DNA of 64,000 bases from JBBIPA01 sp963775935 (lineage in GTDB: Bacteria > Chloroflexota > Dehalococcoidia > GIF9 > UBA5629). The DNA lies in contig CAVZKR010000006.1 in NCBI GenBank assembly GCA_963775935.1, forward strand, positions 124,001 to 188,000, in the 5' to 3' direction. A model generated the notes under the pieces. It saw only the letters and a list, made by a program, of their open reading frames with translations, did no database searches and was not told the DNA's origin. The position numbers were made by a program, and so were the translations under genes. Shown here piece by piece: positions 1 to 8,284 of this stretch; positions within the stretch are counted from its first letter, which is position 1, and each line of letters starts with the position of its first letter.

Positions 1-192
1 CCCGTATGCACTGATGGTGGCTGTACCTCTTCAGGGGAGTGCATACCGGCGCAAGCCCTCTTTCAGGTGTATGAATCTGTCTTACAATTGCGAGGTGACG
101 CTAAAGCAAGGCAGGTAGAAGGTGCAAAGGTGGGCTTTTCGGTTAATTCAGGCAAATTAGGGAATGCGTCCGCCGTTGTATACAAACGATAA
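1..192 (+). CDS. thiolase / SCP2-type acetyl-CoA acetyltransferase, C-terminal end (partial)
   Basis: Frame 1 is open from the window edge to TAA at 190-192 and encodes the last 63 residues of a thiolase-fold protein. The stretch QVYESVLQLRGDAKARQVEG followed by AKVGFSVNSG matches the C-terminal half of lipid-transfer-type thiolases, which cleave or form 3-ketoacyl-CoA. The usual GHP active-site motif upstream of this stretch reads GECIPAQ here, so the canonical His is absent, as in some non-decarboxylating SCP2-type relatives. The gene starts outside the window and shares its strand with the acyl-CoA dehydrogenases that follow 78 bp later, which fits a beta-oxidation-like role. The partial extent limits confidence. 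Confidence 0.6.
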   Translation, partial: PVCTDGGCTSSGECIPAQALFQVYESVLQLRGDAKARQVEGAKVGFSVNSGKLGNASAVVYKR

Positions 193-270
193 CAGTGCGC
201 TATAAGCTAAATGTGCTAGGGCGTAATCACATAAAACATACTATTGCCTTTATTTTTAGGAGGTCGGAGC

Positions 271-1419
271 ATGCGTTTTGACTTAACCCCGGAGGAAAAA
301 GCCTTTCAACAGGAAATACGGGAGTTTATGGATAAAGAAGTAAATGATGGGGTTATTGCAGAGACTGAGTCCATGCAGGGACCAGGACCACATACCAAAG
401 AGCTGTTGCGTAAATTCGGTAAGGAGAGGATGCTCGCCCCGTCATGGCCCAAGGAATATGGTACACGGGGAATGAGCTTTACAGCCGAAACCGTCTTTAT
501 GGATGAGTTAATTAGTCATCGTGGACCCTTTCCACTTGATGGTATCGAAATAGGTAGAGGTATTCTCGCCTATGGCAGTGAAAGCATGAAAAAGAAGTTT
601 TTACCGCCCATTGCACGTGGAGAAATAGATATTGCTCTTGGTTATACTGAGCCAGATGCTGGTTCAGACCTTGCTTCACTTCAGCTTCGGGCTGTTGAAG
701 ATGGCGATAGCTATATCCTCAATGGACAGAAGATATATAATACTGAGGCTCACCATTGTGAATATCACTGGGTGCTTACCAGAACCGATACTACTGTTCC
801 CAGACATAAAGGGCTATCACTTTTCATAGTTGATTTGAAAAGCCCCGGTATTACTATTCGTCCGCTCTATACTATGGCAGGATTGAGAACAAATGAGGTC
901 TTCTATGAAGATGTACGTGTCCTTAAGGAGAATATGGTTGGTGAAAAGAACCAGGGTTGGGAGATTGCACAGAATGCACTTCGTGGTGGTCCCGGAATGT
1001 CCAACGCAGGAATGAGACAGCGTTTTAGTACTTTGCTGAAATATGTTCTTGAAGAAGGTAGTAATCTTCTATCTGAAAAGCCCTGGATACGAGATGAACT
1101 GGCAAAATGGTATGTTACTATCCATATTGGCGATCTCCTCGGTTATAGAACATCTTATCTGGGCGACAAGGGAATTGAGTCAACCTACGAGGCACCGTTA
1201 GCAATTACATTTACAGATGAATCGAGGAAAGCTTTCTTTCGATCCGTTATGGAACTATTAGGGCCCTATGGGCAGCTTGCTGAAGTATCCAAACGGGTAC
1301 CAATGGATGGTGTCATGATGAAAGAGTTCATGGATAGTCCCCGATGGACAATAGTCCATGGCACCAGCGAGATCAGGAGAATTCTTATTGCAAGAGGTTT
1401 AGGGTTACCACGAAAATAA
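271..1419 (+). CDS. acyl-CoA dehydrogenase (first of a pair)
   Basis: A 382-residue protein of normal family length that oxidises an acyl-CoA to an enoyl-CoA using FAD and passes electrons to ETF. The FAD/substrate signature GYTEPDAGSDLA lies at residues 124-135, and the C-terminal helical domain ends with HGTSEIRR. ATG 271 is chosen because AGGAGG lies at 259-264 with 6 nt spacing; a TTG further upstream lacks such a site. Where medium-chain enzymes carry the catalytic Glu (EGTS), this protein has His363, so the base may sit elsewhere or on a partner. The next gene, 21 bp downstream, is a second acyl-CoA dehydrogenase, suggesting a heteromeric enzyme as in actinobacterial steroid side-chain FadE pairs (inference). 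Confidence 0.88.
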   Translation: MRFDLTPEEKAFQQEIREFMDKEVNDGVIAETESMQGPGPHTKELLRKFGKERMLAPSWPKEYGTRGMSFTAETVFMDELISHRGPFPLDGIEIGRGILAYGSESMKKKFLPPIARGEIDIALGYTEPDAGSDLASLQLRAVEDGDSYILNGQKIYNTEAHHCEYHWVLTRTDTTVPRHKGLSLFIVDLKSPGITIRPLYTMAGLRTNEVFYEDVRVLKENMVGEKNQGWEIAQNALRGGPGMSNAGMRQRFSTLLKYVLEEGSNLLSEKPWIRDELAKWYVTIHIGDLLGYRTSYLGDKGIESTYEAPLAITFTDESRKAFFRSVMELLGPYGQLAEVSKRVPMDGVMMKEFMDSPRWTIVHGTSEIRRILIARGLGLPRK

Positions 1420-1440
1420 TATAAAAAAGGTGACTAAGGA

Positions 1441-2586
1441 ATGGATTTAACGTTTTCTGAACAGCAGGAGATGCTCAAGAAGTCAGCACGAAGCTTCTTA
1501 GCTGAAAAATGTTCAAAATCTTTTGTACGGGAAATGGAAAGGGACGCGAACGGTTACTCGCCGCAGCTATGGAAAGAGATAGCTGACCTAAGTTGGCTGG
1601 GTCTAATACTACCTGAGAAATACAGCGGCGCTGAGATGAATTTTCTTGATCTGGCAATATTGCTTGAGGAAATGGGACGTGCCTGTTTTCCCGGGCCGTT
1701 CATCTCCACAGTCATTTGTGGTGGCTTATCAATTCTGAATATGGGGAGTAATGAGCAAAAGCAGAAATACTTGCCATTAATAGCTAATGGCAAGGCAATT
1801 TTTACCATGGCAATACTTGAGGCTGATGGCAGCACCTACACTGCTGATTCAGTACAAGTAATGGCAAAGTACGATAAGGATGGCTATGTTATTAATGGGA
1901 CTAAGCTGTTTGTTCCCTATGCTCATATAGCTGACTATATATTGTGCATTGCCAGAACCAAAAAATCCAAAAAGTCTGAGAATGGGATTACTCTATTTAT
2001 CGTAGATACTAGTAGCCCGGGAATTAGCACGACAGTATTGCAGACTATTGCACATGATAAACAGTGTGAAGTGGTATTTAGTGAAGTAAGAGTGCCAGAA
2101 GGAAATGTACTGGGCACAGTAAACGAGGGGTGGGCTGAGGTTCAGAGAATCATAGAGCAAGCGGCGCTGGCAAAAGCCTGTGAGATGGTAGGAGGTATGC
2201 AGGCAGCTCTTGATATGACCTTGCAATATGTCAATCAACGTATACAGTTCGGTGCCCATATCGGTAGCTTCCAGGCGATACAGTGGCATTGTGTGAATAT
2301 GGCAATGGATGTCGATAGTTCCAGAATGATTACATACGAAGCAGCATGGCGGCTCAGCGAGGGACTTTCTTATTCCGTAGAAGCTGCAATGGCAAAAGCC
2401 TGGGTAAGTGAAGCATACGGACGGGTTGTTGCCTCAGGAATACAAGCACATGGTGGTGTTTCAATAATAGAAGATCACGATATGCCGTTATATTTTAAGA
2501 GGGCTAAAGCTGATGAAATTATATACGGTGATAGCAGGTTTCATAGAAAAACTATTGCCAAAAAATTGGGACTTGAAAAGCTATAA
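1441..2586 (+). CDS. acyl-CoA dehydrogenase (second of a pair)
   Basis: A 381-residue acyl-CoA dehydrogenase. It has the N-terminal helical domain (DLTFSEQQEMLKKSARSFL), a middle beta domain with VINGTKLFVPYAHIADY, and a C-terminal helical domain containing RIQFGAHIGSFQAIQ and IQAHGGVSIIEDHD. The usual catalytic Glu position near the C terminus is Tyr362 (IIYGDSRFHR), so like its upstream neighbour it departs from the medium-chain template. The signature GYTEPDAGSDLA is replaced by a weaker AILEADGSTYTADS stretch, typical of the divergent subunit in heteromeric acyl-CoA dehydrogenases. It probably forms one enzyme with the preceding gene; the substrate is unknown. Confidence 0.85.
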   Translation: MDLTFSEQQEMLKKSARSFLAEKCSKSFVREMERDANGYSPQLWKEIADLSWLGLILPEKYSGAEMNFLDLAILLEEMGRACFPGPFISTVICGGLSILNMGSNEQKQKYLPLIANGKAIFTMAILEADGSTYTADSVQVMAKYDKDGYVINGTKLFVPYAHIADYILCIARTKKSKKSENGITLFIVDTSSPGISTTVLQTIAHDKQCEVVFSEVRVPEGNVLGTVNEGWAEVQRIIEQAALAKACEMVGGMQAALDMTLQYVNQRIQFGAHIGSFQAIQWHCVNMAMDVDSSRMITYEAAWRLSEGLSYSVEAAMAKAWVSEAYGRVVASGIQAHGGVSIIEDHDMPLYFKRAKADEIIYGDSRFHRKTIAKKLGLEKL

Positions 2587-2684
2587 ACACGTTAAGATTT
2601 GATAGCAAACTATATATAGTATGCACTATCAAGAAACTACTAAATTAATAAAATGACATTTTCTTACCAAGAAGGGGGTATATG

Positions 2685-3920
2685 ATGGCGAAGTTGGCGT
2701 CACGAGTAGCCGGGGGCCGGGAAGCTGTCGATTGGGACGTGGGAATCGATATGGCTCGTATGAGAAAAGAAAGGTTAGAACGAGCACAAGCCTCCCTGAA
2801 GAGAAATGGCATAGCAGCGTGCTTACTGACGAGACCCGAGAATATAAGGTACGCGACCAGTACCAAATCGGTGGACTTTATAGATCAGCTCAGGTATTGT
2901 ATGGCCTTTGCAGAGCATGTCCCTATACTCTATGAAATGCCGCCTGGTAAGCCTTTTGGGACTTGTCCCTGGATTAAACCAGAAAACCTCAGGGTTGCTA
3001 CATTATGGGCTACTGAATCTTGCGGTCGTGAAGCAACATGGGAGATGGCGAAGGAATTTGCACACTCCATAAAACGCGACCTTGTTGAAAGAGGATTAGA
3101 AAAAGAAAAACTGGGCGTTGACTTACTGGATGAACCTGGTCATCAGGCATTACGAGAGGTCGGTTTGGAAATCATTGATGTAATGCCGTCAATGCTCGAA
3201 GCAAGGGCAACAAAAACGGATGACGAGATCGCTTGCCTTAAAATGGCTGTTTCTATAGCTGAAGTAGGCTGGTCTGCACTTTACAATACCTTAAAGCCAG
3301 GTATTCAGAATAGGGATCTTGTGGCTGCAGCTAATGAAGCAATGTGGAAAGCTGGTGCTGAGAATATTTGGGGAGTGCTGGTAAGCTCAGGAAGCGGTCC
3401 CTATGGCGATAAAATAATACAAGTAGGTGATGTTGTAGTCACCGACTTTGTGCGTGTCTCGTATATGGGATACTGCACCTGCTACTACCGTAATATGGTA
3501 GCTGGTAGAGAACCGAATGACAAGGAAAAAGACATGCACAAAAGAAGCTATGAGCGGATGTATAAAGTTATTAATAGCATTAAGCCAGGGGTATCTACCG
3601 CTGATCTCGCACGACACTGGGTCACAGCCAAAGATAGAGGATATCCATCAGAAAAAAATACATGGTGTGAGGACTTAGGTCATGGAATCGGTTTATGGTT
3701 GTATGAATATCCTGTCATCAATAGGCTCTGGTCACTTGATCATCCCATGACAATTGAAAAAGGTATGACTATGGCAGTTGAGGCGATGGAGTTCGATCCC
3801 GAGATCGGCAGAACCAAGCTGGAAGAAATGATTGTTGTAACTGATACTGGCGCCGAGGTTATGACGAGGATGCCTGTTAAGGATATGATGACAACTAATT
3901 TAATAACGACGGCAAGATGA
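2685..3920 (+). CDS. M24-family (creatinase/prolidase fold) metallohydrolase-like protein
   Basis: A 411-residue protein with an N-terminal creatinase domain (about 1-175) and a C-terminal pita-bread domain (about 178-395), as in Xaa-Pro aminopeptidases, creatinase and the DMSP lyase DddP. Of the five canonical metal ligands, Asp254 (VVTDF), His333 (DLGHGIGLW), Glu366 or Glu369 and Glu380 or Glu381 can be placed. The second Asp of the usual GYxSD motif is Cys266 (GYCTCYYRN). Loss of this ligand suggests a changed metal site or a non-peptidase reaction. ATG 2685 is 6 nt from GGGGG at 2674-2678; ATG 2682 is possible. Its place among CoA and flavin enzymes argues for a pathway role such as C-N or lyase chemistry, but no substrate can be named. 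Confidence 0.75.
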   Translation: MAKLASRVAGGREAVDWDVGIDMARMRKERLERAQASLKRNGIAACLLTRPENIRYATSTKSVDFIDQLRYCMAFAEHVPILYEMPPGKPFGTCPWIKPENLRVATLWATESCGREATWEMAKEFAHSIKRDLVERGLEKEKLGVDLLDEPGHQALREVGLEIIDVMPSMLEARATKTDDEIACLKMAVSIAEVGWSALYNTLKPGIQNRDLVAAANEAMWKAGAENIWGVLVSSGSGPYGDKIIQVGDVVVTDFVRVSYMGYCTCYYRNMVAGREPNDKEKDMHKRSYERMYKVINSIKPGVSTADLARHWVTAKDRGYPSEKNTWCEDLGHGIGLWLYEYPVINRLWSLDHPMTIEKGMTMAVEAMEFDPEIGRTKLEEMIVVTDTGAEVMTRMPVKDMMTTNLITTAR

Positions 3921-3967
3921 ACTGAATAGAGAAATGTCAAAATATAATTTTTATAGGAGCGATTACA

Positions 3968-5368
3968 ATGGCAATTTTAAAAGTACCCAAGAAATGGGAT
4001 AGTGAAGCTGATGTCATCGTTATAGGTGCAGGAACTGCAGGTCTACCGGCTGCTATTACAGCAAGTGATAAGGGAGCAAAAGTAGTTGTACTGGAAGTCT
4101 GGTCTGGCATGGCCAGTAGTCTAGCTATGATTGCTGGCGGGACACCTTTTGCAGGCGTGGATTTGCAAAAAGAAAAAGGCATAGAAGATTCCTCTGACAA
4201 GCTTTTTAAAGAAGCCGTTGAGACCAGTTGTGGCTCACCAGAACTGTGGAGAGCAATAACTGACAGACAATTGGAAACTTATGAATGGCTTAAGTCAATA
4301 GGTGCTAAGCCGTCTCAATTACTTCTTGGCCCTGGACATAAGGTGATGCGATCAATCCGGTTTGAAGGGCATGGTCCAGCACTTCTTAAATTATTTCGAA
4401 AAACAGCCGAGGCCAAAGGAATTAGCATCTTGTTTAATCATCGTGCTGAAAGGCTGATCTATAATACTGAACTTGGCAGGATTACCGGTGTCAGAGTTAA
4501 AAGTAAAGATAAAATTATGAATTTAAGAGCCAGGAAAGCAATTATCCTGGCTACAGGTGGTTTTGTCAATAATAAAGAACTTATTAAAGAATATGGCCCC
4601 AACTATGTCGACTGTATCCCCACAGCACCACCAACCCATGTGGGGGATGGGCTGAAAATGGCGTTAGCCGTTGGTGCTGCGACGGAAGGCATTGGATTAG
4701 CTGTGTGTCCCTCTATGTCAGTAGACATCCATTCCAGACGTCCAGTATTGATGGGAGCAGAAGGTGGAATTCAGGTAAAAACGGACGGTAATAGATGGAC
4801 TAACGAGATGCCCACACCCCCCGCCTCCTACACTAGTGGATATAAAGAGCTTCTCCTCCAAGACCAATCAGGTGATCACTTTGTGATGTATGACGAAAAG
4901 GCCAGACGAAGTGCACCGCCTCAAAGTTATCAGATATCTAAAGAATTTTCTGCGAACACTATTGGCGAATTGGAGAAAATTCTAGGTATTGCCACTGGGG
5001 CTCTAAAGGCAACAATAAATGAATATAACTCAGATATTGACACATATGGTTATGACAGGAAATTTGGTAGAAGGCAGAAGGGATTGGCTGATTCGAATGA
5101 GCCTCCATCAAAGCTCGATACACCACCCTTCTATGCTATTAAGTGCAAGGTTTGTCTCACCTCTATGAAAGGCGGGGTAAAAATCAATGCGAAAGACCAG
5201 GTTATCGATCAGTTTGGCGACGTAATACCAGGACTATATGCGGCTGGAGAGATAATCGGTGGTCTAATGGGTAAACCGGCGCACTATTTTACAGGAGCCA
5301 TGACACTTAGTGCCTTTGTTCAAGGCAGGATTGCTGGAGAAAATGCAGCTGCTGAAGTTTCCAGATAA
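3968..5368 (+). CDS. FAD-dependent fumarate reductase / ketosteroid dehydrogenase-like flavoprotein
   Basis: A 466-residue FAD_binding_2 flavoprotein. The dinucleotide-binding motif VIVIGAGTAGLPAA lies at about residues 16-29, and the second FAD contact GLYAAGEIIGG lies near residues 418-430. There is no heme-binding CXXCH and no signal peptide, so it is cytoplasmic, unlike periplasmic flavocytochrome c. The family includes fumarate/urocanate reductases and 3-ketosteroid-1-dehydrogenases, which reduce or introduce a double bond next to a carbonyl. It sits between the M24-like gene and the CoA-transferase in the same operon. The SD AGGAGC precedes ATG 3968. It could saturate or desaturate the pathway intermediate; the direction is unknown. 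Confidence 0.8.
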   Translation: MAILKVPKKWDSEADVIVIGAGTAGLPAAITASDKGAKVVVLEVWSGMASSLAMIAGGTPFAGVDLQKEKGIEDSSDKLFKEAVETSCGSPELWRAITDRQLETYEWLKSIGAKPSQLLLGPGHKVMRSIRFEGHGPALLKLFRKTAEAKGISILFNHRAERLIYNTELGRITGVRVKSKDKIMNLRARKAIILATGGFVNNKELIKEYGPNYVDCIPTAPPTHVGDGLKMALAVGAATEGIGLAVCPSMSVDIHSRRPVLMGAEGGIQVKTDGNRWTNEMPTPPASYTSGYKELLLQDQSGDHFVMYDEKARRSAPPQSYQISKEFSANTIGELEKILGIATGALKATINEYNSDIDTYGYDRKFGRRQKGLADSNEPPSKLDTPPFYAIKCKVCLTSMKGGVKINAKDQVIDQFGDVIPGLYAAGEIIGGLMGKPAHYFTGAMTLSAFVQGRIAGENAAAEVSR

Positions 5369-5407
5369 ACGCCATACTCATGTAACTAAAAACGAAAAGA
5401 AAATGAA

Positions 5408-6769
5408 ATGAAGTGGCAGGACAAATACAGAAATAAGTTGATAACGGCAAAGCAATCGGCTGAGCTCGTAACCAATGGGGCCGACGTGCTATTTTCCATG
5501 ATGGATCAACCAGGGGATATTATTCTGGAAATTAGTAATCGATATCAGTCCCTGAAGAATATAACTTTGACCTCACACTGGGTGGCAGATTATCCATTTC
5601 TGCATCCTAAACAATATCCTGAAATGGCAAAAACATTTATAGTAAAGGACCCAATGACTTTACGAACAACACGGGAAGCAGTCCGCGATAAGACAATAGA
5701 TTGGCAACCAACTGTTTTTGGGCTTAGCAATGGTGAGCGGCAAAAGTGTACTGATCGGGGACGGTTATACCATCATAAGGATTTTTTCTTTTTCAAGCTT
5801 ACTCCTCCAGATGACAACGGCGATTGCAGCTTTGGTCCATATACTTGGTATTCACCAAACGCTTGCAAGACAGCGAAACTGAAGATTGCAGAAATTGATC
5901 CTCATCTCCCACGAGTAAATGGTGACTCTGTAAACATTGAGAGCATTGACTATCTTGTCGAAGCTCCTAAAGCAGAAGACACAGGGAGAAAGGAAGTTTT
6001 AGGATTTACTCCATCTAAGGAGGAGTGGGAAATTTCCCAGGTCATTGGTGCTAATGCTGCCTCTTTAATTCAAGATGGAGACACCCTACAGATTGGAGTC
6101 GGGACATCATCTGAGGCAATTACCGGTTTCCTTGCAGATAAAAACGATCTTGGTTTTGATAGCGAAGTAATCTATGTCGAACTTGTTGACCTGGTTAAAC
6201 GCGGTGTTATTAATGGCAGGAAAAAAAATATCGACACGGGGATAGCGGCCAGCTCTTGTCTGCAGATATATGGACGTAATACACCTGCCAGCAACGAAGC
6301 GCTCGCATTTGTGAAGGGAAACCCCAGTTTTATATTCAGAGATATCTCCACCCAATGTAATATTGCCAGAATTGCCTCGCAGAATAATATGGTTGCTATA
6401 AATAGTATTTTGAGTGTAGATCTTCTGGGACAAGTTGTTCTTACTCATATTGGTCCAACCCCGATAGGTGGCCCTGGAGGACAAATAGAGTTTTGCATCG
6501 GTGCACACTATTGCAAAGGAGGCCGCTCGGTGTCTATGTTAAAGTCCACAGCTGTTGACGGAAAAGCATCAAGGATAGTGCCCAAATTTGAAAAGGGAAC
6601 TGTGATTGCAATTCCCATGTTTTACTTAGATTATCTGGTAACTGAGTTTGGTACCGTAAACCTTGACTGCAAAAGCCGGCGGGAAAGGGCTGAAGCTATC
6701 ATATCAGTCGCCCACCCCGATTTCCAGCCGGAGTTAAGACGAGCAGCCAGGGAAATGTTCTATCCATAA
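5408..6769 (+). CDS. acetyl-CoA hydrolase/transferase family CoA-transferase (4-hydroxybutyrate CoA-transferase-like)
   Basis: A 453-residue family I CoA-transferase of the acetyl-CoA hydrolase/4-hydroxybutyrate CoA-transferase group (Cat1, Cat2, AbfT). The N-terminal domain reaches about residue 195 and the C-terminal domain starts near VIGANAASLIQDGDTLQIGV. The covalent-catalysis Glu is probably Glu258 in EVIYVELVDL, and the oxyanion glycine loop is PIGGPGGQIEF. Such enzymes move CoA from acetyl- or butyryl-CoA to an organic acid. Together with the dehydratase at 16.5 kb and the alcohol dehydrogenase at 18.0 kb it could activate 4-hydroxybutyrate or a related hydroxyacid (inference). No strong SD is visible before ATG 5408. 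Confidence 0.82.
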   Translation: MKWQDKYRNKLITAKQSAELVTNGADVLFSMMDQPGDIILEISNRYQSLKNITLTSHWVADYPFLHPKQYPEMAKTFIVKDPMTLRTTREAVRDKTIDWQPTVFGLSNGERQKCTDRGRLYHHKDFFFFKLTPPDDNGDCSFGPYTWYSPNACKTAKLKIAEIDPHLPRVNGDSVNIESIDYLVEAPKAEDTGRKEVLGFTPSKEEWEISQVIGANAASLIQDGDTLQIGVGTSSEAITGFLADKNDLGFDSEVIYVELVDLVKRGVINGRKKNIDTGIAASSCLQIYGRNTPASNEALAFVKGNPSFIFRDISTQCNIARIASQNNMVAINSILSVDLLGQVVLTHIGPTPIGGPGGQIEFCIGAHYCKGGRSVSMLKSTAVDGKASRIVPKFEKGTVIAIPMFYLDYLVTEFGTVNLDCKSRRERAEAIISVAHPDFQPELRRAAREMFYP

Positions 6770-6793
6770 AAACAAATGGGGAGGTAAATACTG

Positions 6794-8254
6794 TTGCAGA
6801 CAATTGAAGAACTAATAAACATCGTCGGCAGTCAAAATGTCTACGATGATCCTGAAATACTTTTGTCATATGCACGAGATCAGAGCTTTTATACTCCTCA
6901 TATGCCTCATTATGTAGTTAAGCCGAAGAATGCAGATGAAATTCAAAAAATCATTAAACTGGCGAATACAATCAAAATGTCAGTGATACCATGTAGTTCG
7001 GGCATTCACTTTTACGGTAATACGATTCCAAGTATGGGTGGTATCGTACTAGATTTACGACGGATGAATCAAATTCTAGAAATCGATACAAAAAGTAAGA
7101 TGGCAAGAATTGAGCCCGGTGTGACCTGGGGGCAGTTGCAAACTGAACTCGCATCGCATGATATGTTCGCCTTCTGTCCGCTTCTTCCTCATCCACTGAA
7201 ATCGGTTGTCACTAGTCACCTAGAAAGAGAACCCGCGCTTATACCAAAGTTTGAATACGCTGGAAGTATGGTGACGTTGGAGGTGGTCTTACCAGACGGT
7301 GAGCTATTTAGAACTGGTTCTGCCTGTGTACCCGGTTTCCCCGATGAATGTCTGACAGAAGGGGCATTTCCGGGAGGACCAGGGGATATTTCCTGGAATT
7401 GGCTTCTACAGGGCGCCCAAGGAACGCTGGGTGTGGTAACCTGGGCACAAGTCAAAATAGCGCCCTGTCCAAGAACTAACAAAACATATATTATCCCGTT
7501 TGAACGTATTGAGGATGCTATTCAGTTAGTGTATAACGTGCAGAAGCGTATGATAGGAGAGGAATGCCTGATACTCAATTCTTTCAATATGGCTACTATC
7601 CTGGCTGACAAATGGCCTCAGGACTTTAATAGTCTCATAAAGAAGCTTTCACCATGGATAGTAATCCTGATATCCGGTGGTGGTTGGCGACTCCCTGAAG
7701 GAAGAATAGAATATGAGACCCAGGGACTCCACGAAGCTGCAGCAGAATTACATATCCCTGAACTGCCAGTAACCATACCCGGTATACCCGGCATAGAAAA
7801 AGATTTGCCTAGGATGCTTCGTACTGCATGGACTGAAAAAAAACCTTACTGGAAATTTGCCTATAAGGGCAATTGCCAGGATCTTTTTTTTCACACCACA
7901 CTTAATAGAACACCAGAGTTCGTTCGGCATATTTGCCGAATAGCAGCTCGTTACGATTACACTAGCAATGATATTGGTTTCTATATTCAACCCCTAGAAT
8001 ATGGTCGTGCCTGCCACTTCGAAAGTAACTTCACCTATGATTCAAATAATCTTGCTGCTATAGATAAGGTTCGTAATCTTTTTGCTGAAGCTGTTGAAAC
8101 TACTCTTGATATGGGTGCTTTCTACACAAGGCCTTATGGAATAGTATCCAATATGGTTTATGAACGTACCGCAAGCTATACAATAGCTCTGCGAAAACTG
8201 AAGCAGCTAATGGATCCCAATAATATTATGTCCCCCGGTAGATTATGTTTTTAG
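6794..8254 (+). CDS. FAD-linked oxidase, VAO/GlcD type (first copy)
   Basis: A 486-residue protein with a PCMH-type FAD domain (about residues 35-230: VKPKNADEIQKIIKLAN, GIVLDLRRMNQILEID, QGAQGTLGVVTWAQVKI) and a C-terminal substrate domain ending MDPNNIMSPGRLCF. That layout matches 4-cresol dehydrogenase, vanillyl-alcohol oxidase and lactate/glycolate dehydrogenase subunits. The start is TTG 6794, with GGGGAGG at 6778-6784. It precedes a GlcF/HdrD-type Fe-S protein and a second FAD-linked oxidase. The trio therefore resembles a GlcDEF-style dehydrogenase that oxidises an alpha-hydroxyacid or a phenolic/alcohol substrate and passes electrons through Fe-S clusters. Confidence 0.82.
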   Translation: MQTIEELINIVGSQNVYDDPEILLSYARDQSFYTPHMPHYVVKPKNADEIQKIIKLANTIKMSVIPCSSGIHFYGNTIPSMGGIVLDLRRMNQILEIDTKSKMARIEPGVTWGQLQTELASHDMFAFCPLLPHPLKSVVTSHLEREPALIPKFEYAGSMVTLEVVLPDGELFRTGSACVPGFPDECLTEGAFPGGPGDISWNWLLQGAQGTLGVVTWAQVKIAPCPRTNKTYIIPFERIEDAIQLVYNVQKRMIGEECLILNSFNMATILADKWPQDFNSLIKKLSPWIVILISGGGWRLPEGRIEYETQGLHEAAAELHIPELPVTIPGIPGIEKDLPRMLRTAWTEKKPYWKFAYKGNCQDLFFHTTLNRTPEFVRHICRIAARYDYTSNDIGFYIQPLEYGRACHFESNFTYDSNNLAAIDKVRNLFAEAVETTLDMGAFYTRPYGIVSNMVYERTASYTIALRKLKQLMDPNNIMSPGRLCF

Positions 8255-8284
8255 TGCCAAATGATTATATAGGGAGAAGTAATA

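Noticed and set aside
6107..6508. Antisense open frame of 133 codons opposite the CoA-transferase
   Set aside because: It has no recognisable domain and no SD, and lies wholly opposite a well-conserved gene. The same holds for the other antisense frames of 60-170 codons throughout the window.
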